NCBI GenBank assembly: GCA_026874595.1
Contig: CM049315.1
Coordinates: forward strand, 37,218,164-37,282,163
DNA length: 64,000 nt
Source of the DNA: Sipunculus nudus
Lineage: Eukaryota; Annelida; Sipuncula; Golfingiida; Sipunculidae
Direction of reading: 5' to 3'
Each line of letters begins with the position of its first letter. Within the stretch, counting starts at the first letter, position 1. The position numbers and the translations under genes were made by a program. Below are positions 27,920 through 38,087 of the stretch, piece after piece. The notes below the pieces were generated by a model. The model was not told the origin of the DNA. It was given only the letters and a program-made list of their open reading frames with translations, and made no database searches.

Positions 27920-29215
27920 AGTATTCTCCCGGGGGCGAGGCCCCCATCACGATCCTTCCATATATTTCCTTATGGGGGCCTCGCCCCCGGGGTATATTCT
28001 TTTTAGGGATCGGTCCCACATAAAGTATTTTCCCCTGGGGGCGAGGCCCCCACCACGGGCCTTCCATGTAATTCCTTATGGGGGCCTCGCCCCCTGTGTA
28101 TATTCTTTTTAGGGATCGATCCCACATAAAGTATTTTCCCCTGGGGGCGAGGCCCCCACCACGGGCCTTCCATGTAATTCCTTATGGGGGCCTCGCCCCC
28201 TGTGTATATTCTTTTTAGGGATCGATCCCCCATAAAATATTATTCCCGGGGGCGAGGCCCCCACCACGGGCCCTCCATGTAATTCCTTATGGGGGCCTCG
28301 CCCCCTGTGTATATTCTTTTTAGGGATCGATCCCACATAAAGTATTATCACCTGGGGGCGAGGCCCCCACCACGGGCCTTCCATATATTTCCTTATGGGG
28401 GCCTCGCCCCCGGGGTATATTCTTTTTAGGGATCGATCCCCCATAAAGTATTATTCCCGGGGGCGAGGCCCCCACCACGGGCCTTCCATGTAATTCCTTA
28501 TGGGGGCCTCGCCCCCTGTGTATATTCTTTTTAGGGATCGATCCCACATAAAATATTATTCCCGGGGGCGAGGCCCCCACCACGGGCCCTCCATGTAATT
28601 CCTTATGGGGGCCTCGCCCCCTGTGTATATTCTTTTTAGGGATCGATCCCACATAAAGTATTATCACCTGGGGGCGAGGCCCCCACCACGGGCCTTCCAT
28701 ATATTTCCTTATGGGGGCCTCGCCCCCGGGGTATATTCTTTTTAGGGATCGATCCCCCATAAAGTATTATTCCCGGGGGCGAGGCCCCCACCACGGGCCT
28801 TCCATGTAATTCCTTATGGGGGCCTCGCCCCCTGTGTATATTCTTTTTAGGGATCGATCCCACATAAAATATTATTCCCGGGGGCGAGGCCCCCACCACG
28901 GGCCCTCCATGTAATTCCTTATGGGGGCCTCGCCCCCTGTGTATATTCTTTTTAGGGATCGATCCCACATAAAGTATTATCACCTGGGGGCGAGGCCCCC
29001 ACCACGGGCCTTCCATATATTTCCTTATGGGGGCCTCGCCCCCGGGGTATATTCTTTTTAGGGATCGATCCCCCATAAAGTATTATTCCCGGGGGCGAGG
29101 CCCCCACCACGGGCCTTCCATGTAATTCCTTATGGGGGCCTCGCCCCCTGTGTATATTCTTTGTAGGGATCGATCCCACATAAAGTATTCTTCCCGGGGG
29201 CGAAGCCCCCACCAC
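27920..29215 (-). repeat. Right half-array of palindromic units (12 units) with 316-bp higher-order repeat
   Basis: These are the same units as in the left half-array, in inverted orientation. Three successive units form a 316-bp higher-order repeat present three times almost unchanged (28129-28444, 28445-28760, 28761-29076), which shows recent block amplification. Confidence 0.9.
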
Positions 29216-29369
29216 GAGCCCTGTGGAGAAATTTCTATAGGGGTCTCGGCCCCAGTGGAGACCCTCTGTCGGGATCTGAACGATCCCCTAGTGCTTTGAC
29301 ATGCGTTGCACACCTGTGGCTTTTCCAGTACCGATGATATCCGATGAACACTCTTTAACCATTCACATG

Positions 29370-29600
29370 GGTCTCCGATCCCAACCAGGACTCCCCTGTT
29401 CCCCCCGGCCGGGCGATCCTACCCAGAACTCCCCTGTTCCCCCCCGCCAGGCGATCCCACCCAGAACTCCCCTGGTCCCCCCCCCCCCGGTAAACCCTAC
29501 TGACCTTTCATCTCTAACCTCGACGACCCAGACCGACCTTTCACATCCTACCGACTCTTCTTCCCCCCCCCCCCTGCCGGCGATCCCCAAACCTACAACT
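29370..29600. repeat. C-rich imperfect tandem repeats
   Basis: Repeated strings of the type (C)CCCAGAACTCCCCTG followed by C-tracts of 7-14 occur with spacing of about 45 bp. The region is low complexity, within the right arm of the foldback structure. Confidence 0.7.
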
Positions 29601-29726
29601 GGTCTACTTCTGACTTGAACCACACAACCGACCCCTGGTGGCCACAAGCCCACAACTCTACTACTTCTTGACATAAGGCAGAGGGAGGGGCCGCCCCCTC
29701 CCCCCCTCAAGTCCCCCCCTCCCCCA

Positions 29727-29972
29727 CAGGGGAGCCGTCTGGGAGCCAAAAGCGCCCATAGAGGTATAACGTCCCTGGGTGGGCTCGAACCACCAACCTT
29801 CCGATTAACAGCCGGACGCGCTAACCATTGCGCCACAGGGACTACATGCTTTGTGTACGTGAGTTTCTTATGTTATCATGAACAGGTACTGTTCCTTGAT
29901 TTGATTGGCTGATGGAAAGTGTGACGTCACAGACACAGGGGAGCCGTCTGGGACCAAAAAGCGCCCATAGAG
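29727..29972. repeat. Direct repeats flanking a tRNA-containing insertion
   Basis: A segment of about 37 bp (CAGGGGAGCCGTCTGGGA followed by CCAAAAGCGCCCATAGAG) occurs at 29727-29763 and again at 29935-29972. The about 170 bp between them hold the tRNA-Asn gene and are absent from the left arm, which carries the element once. Confidence 0.8.
29771..29842 (-). tRNA. tRNA-Asn (anticodon GTT)
   Basis: The reverse complement folds as a full cloverleaf of 72 nt. The acceptor stem GTCCCTG/CAGGGAC is perfect, the D stem is GCGC/GCGC, the anticodon stem TCCGG/TCGGA has one G-T pair, the loop CTGTTAA carries anticodon GTT, and the T arm is GGTGG-TTCGAGC-CCACC. Internal A and B boxes are intact. No intron and no encoded CCA. 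It closely resembles animal nuclear tRNA-Asn. Its position inside the right arm of the foldback structure is unexpected. Confidence 0.93.
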
Positions 29973-30028
29973 CGCTCTCAACTGATAGTATTATAGAGCC
30001 GGCCTGCTTATATAGTAGGGTTGTGGAC

Positions 30029-30200
30029 ACATTTAATCTTTGGTGTGTGTGTTACTCGTGGAATGTTTGAGGCATATTTTTCCTAAAATTTTAGCAGGTA
30101 TTTCGTAAATGTCATGTAGACCGTTGTCCGGCAAAGGGCTATTTTGTTGTGTTGACCAGTGCTGTATGAGGCAGCGCCCCCTATCGTATGTTACAGGAAC
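30029..30200 (-). repeat. Truncated inverted copy of the 279-bp unit
   Basis: Read on the minus strand, this contains GCCGGACAACGGTCTACA and AAATATGCCTCAAAC as in the copies at 25741-26577, but an internal part is missing. It marks the right outer end of the inverted-repeat structure. Confidence 0.7.
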
Positions 30201-30325
30201 TATTTTAACCATGTCCACAGAGGAGATATGTGTAACAGATTTAATATCTGAGTCAGACTTAGAATGACTGAATGCTGGCATCTTGGTGGATCGTGAAATA
30301 TGTTTCGATAGCATGGAGTCTATCA

Positions 30326-30368
<43 letters not shown>

Positions 30369-31171
30369 ACATTTTTAATGATGGCATGTAAAATGGGCGT
30401 ACCGAAAATATAAAGCCATATTTATTCAAGATAGGGCTGGTTCGAAATTGACCATTGTGGAACATCTGCGATTTATTAATTCATCAACCCGGTCTCGTTC
30501 TTACGTGGGATAAATGGTGAGTCTGTATCCTGCATATATGAAATACTGTATGTTTACGTATCGAAAAGTCCCGTGCATAGTTTGTCTGTAAAAGGCCCTG
30601 TGGCGGTGTTTTCATGTTACAGACCGTTGGACTGTGGGTCACGTAACATTAGCCTAGAACAGGACGGGAAAACTGTGATCAATAGTGTTGTTTACGTTAT
30701 ATCACATACCATACAGACGCTGTCGTACAATGTCCTTTTAAGAAAACAACAAGCCGTACGTTTGAGACTAATATCTATTGTTAAGCCGTATAATAATATA
30801 TATATCATCATCCTTTAAACGTACCAAGTGGGTTTATTTTTGTATGTTGTTATACTCCACTTGCCTGGTTTGTTTTTACCTTAACATAATCTTTGTCACG
30901 ATCACTGGTAAACAACATGATTAATCAGTCTAAACACAACTATTTTGCGTGACTCACAGTGTAACACGACACGTTGTTGTAGGTTAGTCTAAATGTTAAG
31001 CATACTTTCAGAAGGACAACGCACATATATAAAGCCCCAGATCGGCCGCGTTTACTGTCACACTGTCTCTTATGGTCGAAACGTGAGGGATAGGCTGCAC
31101 CACGCACATAGTGGTGACATGTTTCACTTCATTCTGCGTCTTGTAAACTGCGATTGGTAGTCGTACCAATA
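30201..31171. other. Spacer with (TA)n tract and a promoter
   Basis: A (TA)n run lies at 30330-30366. A TATATAAA at 31026-31033 precedes the small gene at 31172. A short frame at 30573-30818 has no supporting features and is not called. Confidence 0.5.
31026..31033 (+). promoter_or_regulatory. TATA box of the small gene
   Basis: TATATAAA, about 140 bp upstream of the ATG at 31172. Confidence 0.45.
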
Positions 31172-31447
31172 ATGAACGTGGTGGTTGTCGATACAGACAC
31201 TGGGCTCACGACAACACACCTGGTGAACAGGAACAACTGCGATAGGCGGTATCTTGCCAAAGAAAACGTGTTCGGAAAGGGAGGGTGTAGAAAACTGACC
31301 GTCGGGTCCGTCGAATGGGATAACTTGTTTTTCTCTTCTGGACAGCCATATCCAACACATCACTGCCATTTCCATTTCATGGGTGTTGACTTTTGTGGTT
31401 TAGAGAAGAGACACGTTATCAACAAATCTGACATCAAAGACAAGTGA
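31172..31447 (+). CDS. Small unrecognised protein (91 aa)
   Basis: The ATG at 31172 (MNVVVVDTDTG) follows a TATATAAA at 31026 at reasonable distance. The stop codon TGA at 31445-31447 shares its last base with an AATAAA signal (31447-31452), an arrangement unlikely by chance in a non-gene. The 91-aa product has a hydrophobic N-terminal strand, a His cluster (THHCHFHF) and four cysteines, which could bind metal. No family recognised. It precedes the Ig/FN3 pair on the same strand. Confidence 0.5.
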   Translation: MNVVVVDTDTGLTTTHLVNRNNCDRRYLAKENVFGKGGCRKLTVGSVEWDNLFFSSGQPYPTHHCHFHFMGVDFCGLEKRHVINKSDIKDK

Positions 31448-31875
31448 ATAAACGACACGCACCTCAAAAGACGACAAGGGGATCTACATCGAACGTGTTA
31501 TATAACATACTGGACTACAATGGCGTGTAGTGCTTGGCACAACCACACTGTCATAATATATACAATTTACACTGCTGGTGGCTTTACAAACCAGGCGGCA
31601 GAAAATGAGGAGGTTATATTTGAGTTAGAGTTCCTTGGAGCGAGCTGAGAAACACGTAGATATAACAGCATACAGACTCATCAGCCGCACATACCCGCTT
31701 ACTTCAGAAACATTATAACCGCGCAAACATAATTCAATTTAGCGAAACTGCGTCATATGACTATATTTGTTTTGGAGGGACAGTTATATCGCGTGGCTGC
31801 CGCACTACGAGTCAGGGCGTGCAATGCGGGACGCTTGTGAGCAGCAAACGTACGAATAACGCGCTTTCGGCAAAG

Positions 31876-32700
31876 ATGAAACCGCTGCCGCCCATGTTGC
31901 ATCTGTTCACACTGTGGGCAGGCTGCCTTTATGTGATTGAAGGCAGTCGCACAGTCACTTTCCATGACTACGCGTCTTACACATCGGATAAAAAGATGTG
32001 CTCCGACCCTTACCAGTATCGAATCGAGGCGTACGACAACAAGACACTGGAGTTCGGCGATGGTGACACGATCACTGTGCGGTGCCGTTTGGGATGCAAT
32101 GTTTACAAGAAAGACCCTTGCCCTTCGGTTACGACCATGGGGTTCGGACTGTCTACAGGAGTACTCGAGCTGTTCAATATGTCGTCGCCGAGAGTGTTCG
32201 TAGAAAATTCAACCTCTGGACGGGCGAATGCCTTATTCAACATATCCGCCGACGAATTGCCCAATGGATTCTCTGCCGTGTACTGCGGCTGTGGATGTTT
32301 TGTTTGCTCCGCCCTGAGAAGCAGCGCCCTCTATTTGAAGGTGGTGGACACGGCCGCCCCAAAGAAACCCTCGCAGCCGAAGCAGGTCACGAAAACTCTC
32401 AAAACTAATTCTGTGACATGGAACCGCCCTGCCGCTCCTGGAACATACCGGTACAAAGTGATCTACCAAAAGGTCCCTGACACAGAAAATCCACCGGGCA
32501 GCTCGGTTTACGATCCAAACTACAGGTGGGTTCCTCAGGTAGAGACCCACGTCCACACCGTTACCACCAATTCTGCGAAGCTCGTCCATGCCGAGCCTTC
32601 CACCAAGTATCTCGTGTACGTGGCCGCAGAAGTGAACCGCACGAACCGTTGGTCCACGATATCGCGAGGAGGTTTCATAACTCCCGAACCATGTCCTTAA
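31876..32700 (+). CDS. Secreted Ig-like/fibronectin-III protein, copy 1 (274 aa)
   Basis: The frame opens at a GTG (31819), but the ATG at 31876 starts a signal peptide and aligns with the start of copy 2. After cleavage comes a Cys-rich beta-strand domain (about residues 25-150; C...C and CGCGCFVC) consistent with an Ig-like fold. A fibronectin type III domain follows (about 160-265), with the Trp of strand B, the TKYLVYVAAEVN strand and a terminal NRWSTIS that recalls the WSxWS-type end of cytokine-receptor domains. Several N-glycosylation sites (NMS, NST, NIS, NRT). No membrane segment. The form suits a secreted decoy receptor or ligand-binding protein; the target is unknown. Confidence 0.75.
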   Translation: MKPLPPMLHLFTLWAGCLYVIEGSRTVTFHDYASYTSDKKMCSDPYQYRIEAYDNKTLEFGDGDTITVRCRLGCNVYKKDPCPSVTTMGFGLSTGVLELFNMSSPRVFVENSTSGRANALFNISADELPNGFSAVYCGCGCFVCSALRSSALYLKVVDTAAPKKPSQPKQVTKTLKTNSVTWNRPAAPGTYRYKVIYQKVPDTENPPGSSVYDPNYRWVPQVETHVHTVTTNSAKLVHAEPSTKYLVYVAAEVNRTNRWSTISRGGFITPEPCP

Positions 32701-33006
32701 CACTATCTGAATGTCAAACGCGATTTCATAGTTTTTAATGTACATAGACGTTTGCATATAGAGTCAATTAATGTTTTTATTGTATGATGGCCGTTTTCTG
32801 CTCTTTTGTATGTACCGTGTTTCACGTATATCCGTGTTTACATTTAACCTATGCCGATCACATTTGTTTGTTTGATATTGTTACGTCGCTTGCACCAGGA
32901 ACATCGCCAGATAATATGAATCAGCAAGAACACGTCGGCTGATTATTTGTTTTGTTTTATGGGAGGGGGGTCATGTTTCCGATGTCACGTGACGGTACTC
33001 GCATGT

Positions 33007-33013
33007 TATATAT
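33007..33013 (+). promoter_or_regulatory. TATA box of Ig/FN3 copy 2
   Basis: TATATAT, about 125 bp before the ATG at 33137. The leader between them resembles the leader of copy 1 (GGGACGCT.GTGAG.AGCAA). Confidence 0.45.
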
Positions 33014-33136
33014 GTGGTCGCAGCACGTCGACTCAGATCATTTTAAACGGGACGCTGGTGAGAAGCAAGCGTGCAGCAAACGGTCTCCAGCCCTTACCGT
33101 TGACTGTACGTAAGACAAACCAGGAAGGGAGACAAT

Positions 33137-33973
33137 ATGAGACCGCTACTGCCGTTGTTGCAACTGTTCACACTGTTTTTCTGCTTATATCTGGTTGAGG
33201 GCCGCCGCACCGTCACGTTTTATGATTACGGCTTTTATGGCTCGGAGGACAGAATATGTTCCGACCGTTACCAGTATTTGATAGAGCCGTACGACAACGC
33301 AAATCAGGTGTTCGGCGATGGTGACACGATCACTGTGCGGTGCCGTTTGGGATGCAAGGAAAACGCTGTTCACAAGGAAGACCCTTGCCCTTCGGTTACG
33401 ACCATGGGGTTCGGACTGTCAACAGGAGTACTCGACCTGTACAATATGTCGTCGCCCAGAGTGTTCGTTGAAAATTCCACCTCTGGGCGGGTGAATGCCT
33501 TGTTCAACATATCCGCCGACGAATTGCCCAACGGGATATCGGCCGTTTATTGCGGCTGTGGCTGTTTTGCATGTTCGAAGTTGAGAAGCCGCGCCCTCTA
33601 TTTAAAAGTGAAAGACTCGGCCGCTCCAACCAAACCCTCGCGCCCGGTGCAAGGTACGAAAACCGTCAAAACAAATTATGTGACATGGAAACGACCCGCC
33701 ACCCCTGGAAGATACCGGTACAAAGTGATCTACACAAGGGTCCCTGTCAGTGCCAATTCACGAGGCGGCAGCTCTGTTTACGATCCAACCTACAGGTGGG
33801 TGCCTCAGATCAAGAGACACGTCCACATCGTTTACACCAATTCTGCGGCCCTCGTCCATGCCGTGCCGGCTACAATGTACGTGGTGTCCGTGTATGCAGA
33901 GGTTAACGGCACCAATCGCTGGTCCCGTATATCGCGACCCGGTTTCTTCAAAACACCAGACCCTCGCCAATAA
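33137..33973 (+). CDS. Secreted Ig-like/fibronectin-III protein, copy 2 (278 aa)
   Basis: The ATG at 33137 begins a signal peptide (MRPLLPLLQLFTLFFCLYL). The domain layout is the same as copy 1: Cys-rich Ig-like part, then an FN3 domain ending TNRWSRIS. The central part (VRCRLGC, FGLSTGV, MSSPRVFVENSTSGR) is almost identical to copy 1, while the signal peptide and FN3 loops differ more; copy 2 has a small insertion (KENAV) near residue 77. Glycosylation sites are conserved. The pattern of a conserved core and divergent surface suggests diversification after tandem duplication. The stop at 33971-33973 is the TAA of an overlapping AATAAA. No introns. Confidence 0.75.
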   Translation: MRPLLPLLQLFTLFFCLYLVEGRRTVTFYDYGFYGSEDRICSDRYQYLIEPYDNANQVFGDGDTITVRCRLGCKENAVHKEDPCPSVTTMGFGLSTGVLDLYNMSSPRVFVENSTSGRVNALFNISADELPNGISAVYCGCGCFACSKLRSRALYLKVKDSAAPTKPSRPVQGTKTVKTNYVTWKRPATPGRYRYKVIYTRVPVSANSRGGSSVYDPTYRWVPQIKRHVHIVYTNSAALVHAVPATMYVVSVYAEVNGTNRWSRISRPGFFKTPDPRQ

Positions 33974-34560
33974 ATCTGGTTGAATGTCGGAGTCGTTTTC
34001 ATAATATTCCGTGCAAGGATGTTTTTTCATGGACATTACGTGGTTTGGCTTTTGATTACCTTTCACTACATGTGCTTTTGTTCTTGTTGTAGTTAGTTTT
34101 TTTTCATATCAGGCCATACAATAATGTGTTTGTCCAGTTCCGTTTTAAAGTATGCGCCTATATCAATCAATATATTTGTTTTCCACATTAAAAGATGTGC
34201 TGATTATATCTACTTGTCTTCGTGGTTTTTCTTTCGGTTATGGTACACGTTTGTATGTGTGCGTGTATGTGGACTTGTATGTCGTCCGCTTAATATGATA
34301 CTGGAATATCACCATCGCCTGTATGGTTACTGTACGTAGGACAACGCCCCACACGCCTCAAAACCTTTTTGCCCTAACCTCCCACCAGCGTACATATGCA
34401 GTTATTTAATGACGGTAAGCGAAGCCGATATATGAGCTTTGGACGACATAACAAAAGTAGTGCCGTAGAGCTACCAGTATTTTAGATATACATGTGATCG
34501 TAAAAAAACTATCATATTGCCGGGAAATGATAATAACTGGCATGATATATATCAGTGTTG
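33974..34560. other. Transition spacer, no gene seen
   Basis: Composition falls towards AT-rich across this stretch. No coding or RNA feature is supported. Confidence 0.4.
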
Positions 34561-34564
34561 CGCG

Positions 34565-34890
34565 TGGACGATATGTCCCTGTGGACGAAAAGGCACCACA
34601 GACGTTGATCACAACCGGATCACATTTCACAATGCTGCGGATGAACCGTTAGACATAGATCACCATGATGCATTAAAACAGCCAGCACATTAACTTGTTT
34701 AGCACATCCGACTGCCTGGTCAGTCGTGCAATATTTTATACTGGACACAGAGCGCGTGAATCTGCGGTGGACGAAAAGAACTGTGGACGAAACGTCCGTT
34801 ACAATATTCCTGTGGGCGAACCGGACATGTGGAGAAACAGGTGGTTGGACGAAGAGGCGAGCACAAAACGATCTGGGGACGAAACATCTA
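34565..34890 (+). repeat. Scattered GGACGAAA-type short repeats
   Basis: GTGGACGAAA and close variants (GGTTGGACGAAG, GGGGACGAAA, GTGGGCGAAC) recur about eight times at irregular spacing. The meaning is unknown; a degenerate tandem array near the composition boundary. Confidence 0.55.
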
Positions 34891-34919
34891 TAACCCTCAG
34901 TATTCACATACTAAGCTGA

Positions 34920-35818
34920 TATTAAGACCAGTGGAGCCCTTAAGGGTTCTACATCCTGACGTTTGGGATCGTACGTTCTTTTGTTAGTTGCTGCAGCATT
35001 ATTTCCTGCACGGACAGAAGACCAAAGACATTATTCATAAACCTTTGCTCACGAACATAGCCTGTGACATATTAGGCTATCATTTACAACTGTTGGTCAT
35101 ATTTAGGAATATATGAACAAAATTAGAAAAGAAATCCGGTGGTATCAATGGTGTCTCACAAGGAATTATGGTATTTTTAAATTCAATGCACCATTAGTTG
35201 GTATACTGAATAATTTGTACTCAGTTTGTGCTACGTTTGTCACATTTTACATTTATTTCTCTTATAATACATAACTGGCCATGATGACAGAAAAACACAG
35301 ACAGTTGAAACGTTTGATCGAAATTCTTTATCATAAGACGGAGGATAAACCGACAGAGATCACTCTATTTATAATCCGGCATTATTGAATATAGGTGGAG
35401 CTAAACTAACAGCCAAAATTTGATGAAATGGCGAAAAGTTGGATTTCCTATGAAATGTAATTAAATCATGCCTCCCAATATACACGAGCGCAAACATGAG
35501 TCACTCGGACTGATGGTTCATAGAATGGATAATTTTTTAACGTTTGAGAAACATTTTCTACATTTAACATAGCAATGATATAGGGTAAATTTCCTTAAAT
35601 GTCAGTTTCCGTTTCTGCAGAATCCTCTGACACCAATGACATTCATTTTGATTGGAATCATAGTTAGAATATACGATTTATTGTATCCTGGCATTTCCTG
35701 GTAAAACAGTTTAAAATATACAGTCAATTATGTAACAATGACAACAAAAGCCAAATGTACTTTCAATTATCATGATAGAAGACCTGTTTAAAGTCTCACG
35801 ACTGCCGAATGGGAAAAA

Positions 35819-35880
<62 letters not shown>

Positions 35881-37089
35881 GTTTTGCCCAATCCAACAGT
35901 GTGATAATGTTTATTATGTGGTTAGGGGTTCGGCATATACATTCAGAAATATATTATGTTCTACATAAATGTTCTAAGATTTTATACAGGTATGTGTATT
36001 GTAAACGCTAGAATTATGTATAAACAAGAAAGAAGATCCAAATGACGGAAACCTCTGACATCAACACTATACCTTTCCCCACATTGTGGACCAGAAGAGA
36101 TCCAAACTCGAAGGCTAAAGTCTTTACACTGACTTTCTAAATTCATAACGATCGAGATCTGCTGTTATGGGACAAACTTTCATCACTGTTCCAAGGAATA
36201 ATGGGATGTAACAAATCACCAACCTTTTAAAAACTCAGTAATGGTCAGTGTTATACAGTGTATGGTTTGCCCTCATTTCATTATTTCCCCTTTGACATAA
36301 TGTTATAAACAATAAATATTTAAACCAGTACTCTAATTACTCTGATCTTAGTTGTGCATGGTTACACAATGGATGTCTCTTTAGTATGTATAATCGAAAA
36401 AGAATTGTTCCCTCATTACAAATTTTAAAGGGTGTCTCCCACTTCACCCTGAATGGTCGTCTTTTAAAATTAGGAATATTGAAGGGTCTTTACATAAACG
36501 AATATATGTACGTGCTTTATGTTGGCATGTAATGTAGCATTGGAGTTGTATTATGTAAAACATTCTGGTTCTCTTTTCGCTTCGTTTTGGGGCAGGACGA
36601 AGACTTTCTGAGTTTCCACATTTGGCATTGGTTCAATCGACTTTTTTCCTAATGCATCTGCAAAATCAAAATTGTTTCATTTTACCATGGGTAAGATTTT
36701 ATGAAAAACATTGTAAAATATGGTCGATTTAATTTAATCCGTAAAATTAATCTTGTCTTTCTGTAATAGTCATAGTTCCGTCTACAAGTATAGTTTTCAA
36801 TTAAATTCTGTCCCAAATGTATTAGACTGTAGACAGCTTCACTACTCAACGTTTCCTCGGTCAGATTAAATTGCATGACCTATATTTGTAATAGATAAAT
36901 AATAAGAGTATTTAAAGTATTTATATTCTTATTTAGACAAAGAAATGCTTTTCATCCTTGTTTGGAGCTACTTCAAGGTAAGCAGTATACAAAGAAATAA
37001 TATTTATCGGGTCCTCGTTGTAATCAGTATACTATATGAACTATAACATTAACTAGTAAAATTGTTCGACTGATTTCTCAATCGTTATC
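34920..37089. other. AT-rich host-type DNA, 3' of the channel gene
   Basis: No gene is supported. A long (TA)n tract lies at 35825-35877. Composition and lack of open frames match the rest of the right part of the window. Confidence 0.6.
35825..35877. repeat. (TA)n microsatellite
   Basis: About 53 bp of uninterrupted TA dinucleotides. Confidence 0.95.
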
Positions 37090-37247
37090 TTAAAAATATC
37101 TTTGACAAAATGTTTGTAATATTTTAAAACTGATCTTACTTTTTCGTTTTGTGCGGGAGGCAAGGTGGACCAGAAATATATCAATCAGTTCAAAAATTGT
37201 AAGCAGACTTCCTCCAAGGAACAAACCAAGATAGCCTCCCAGATCGG
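37090..37247 (-). CDS. DEG/ENaC exon 10: TM2 and cytoplasmic tail
   Basis: The acceptor TTTCAG lies at 37249-37248. The exon codes DLGGYLGLFLGGSLLTIFE, with the GGS (G-x-S) filter, then a basic tail (ASRTKRK) and TAA at 37092-37090. A GTAAGA right after the basic motif could act as a donor to a further exon. Confidence 0.8.
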
Positions 37248-37995
37248 CTGAAAGAAAATCATACTGAGGCCTCAGTATATTAACTTCAACTGGTGGATGA
37301 TTGTTTTATTTAGTTGATTCTACATATATACTGAAACTCGAAGCTTCATTTTAAATTCCAGCAATAAAAAAAAATTAAAAAACAAAACATAAAAATCCGA
37401 AAAAATAATGTGAATTTTCTGTCAAGGTTGATTCGCCAAAATAACCTTCTAATATTTCTTACATTTCCTGTTCACATTTACGTTCATTAAAGTTTCAATA
37501 AGCTGCGCTAAATCCGATGCCTCCCAAAAATGTTGGAATCAATTGTAATTAAAGTATGATCTGTCAGTTATCGATATAAAGATAAACATAAAACCATTAT
37601 AAACTGAAAAAGAGAGAATCTTGTTGAGATGGGGGGCATGTGAGACATTAAAACGTATACGAGTTTTAAATGAGCTTATAAAAGTGACTGAAAAAGAAAG
37701 ATAAGGCATCCAACCTCGGCTATGAATGTAAGATATATGTAGGATATGCAACCTGCACGCGGTTACGGCGATAATTAACAACTATTAGGACATTAGCCTG
37801 CAAATTTTATAAATATTAAAGATTCATTTACAAAAAAAAATTCATTATTTGTGAAATAGTATTGGACAAAATTTATCAAGTTAAAACTGGCACAGTTTAC
37901 CTGGAGATAGCGCAGCACATGCTATACCGACTGCTGCACAAGCAGGACCTTAAACGTTAAGACTGGGAGGCATAATAAACCACATACATACACAC

Positions 37996-38087
37996 CTATA
38001 AGCTTCGTGATGTCATCATCTGGTTGTTGTATGATTTTGGTTACGCTCATATCCCGGAAATAAACGTGAAGCTCCAGATAGTTGTCT
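37996..38087 (-). CDS. DEG/ENaC exon 9: pre-TM2
   Basis: 92 bp between a TTTTAG acceptor and a G|GTGTGT donor. It codes NYLELHVYFRDMSVTKII, matching the 'L.VYF.....' strand that precedes TM2 in the family. Phase 2-in, 1-out, consistent with both neighbours. Confidence 0.85.

Larger units (their letters stand above)
26577..30030. repeat. Large GC-rich foldback (inverted-repeat) structure
   Basis: The left outer end (TGTCCACAACCCTACTATAT at 26577) is repeated in reverse at about 30011-30030. Inside, arrays in opposite orientations meet at a central palindromic pair, GGCGCCGAAGGCGCC (27854-27868) and GGCGCCTTCGGCGCC (27892-27906), centred near 27,880. The arms are unequal (about 1.3 and 2.15 kb) because the right arm gained repeat units and a tRNA-containing insertion. 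The overall form is that of a foldback-type transposable element, or of a viral inverted-repeat/origin region. It encodes no credible protein: the long frames on both strands come from repeats lacking stop codons. Confidence 0.85.

Noticed and set aside
26998-29313. Many overlapping frames on both strands encoding Gly/Pro/Arg-rich repeats
   Set aside because: They arise because the about 105-bp unit lacks stops in several frames; there is no start context, and the same peptide appears in both orientations.
30573-30818. 81-codon plus-strand frame
   Set aside because: No promoter, domain or composition support; AT-rich 3' half.
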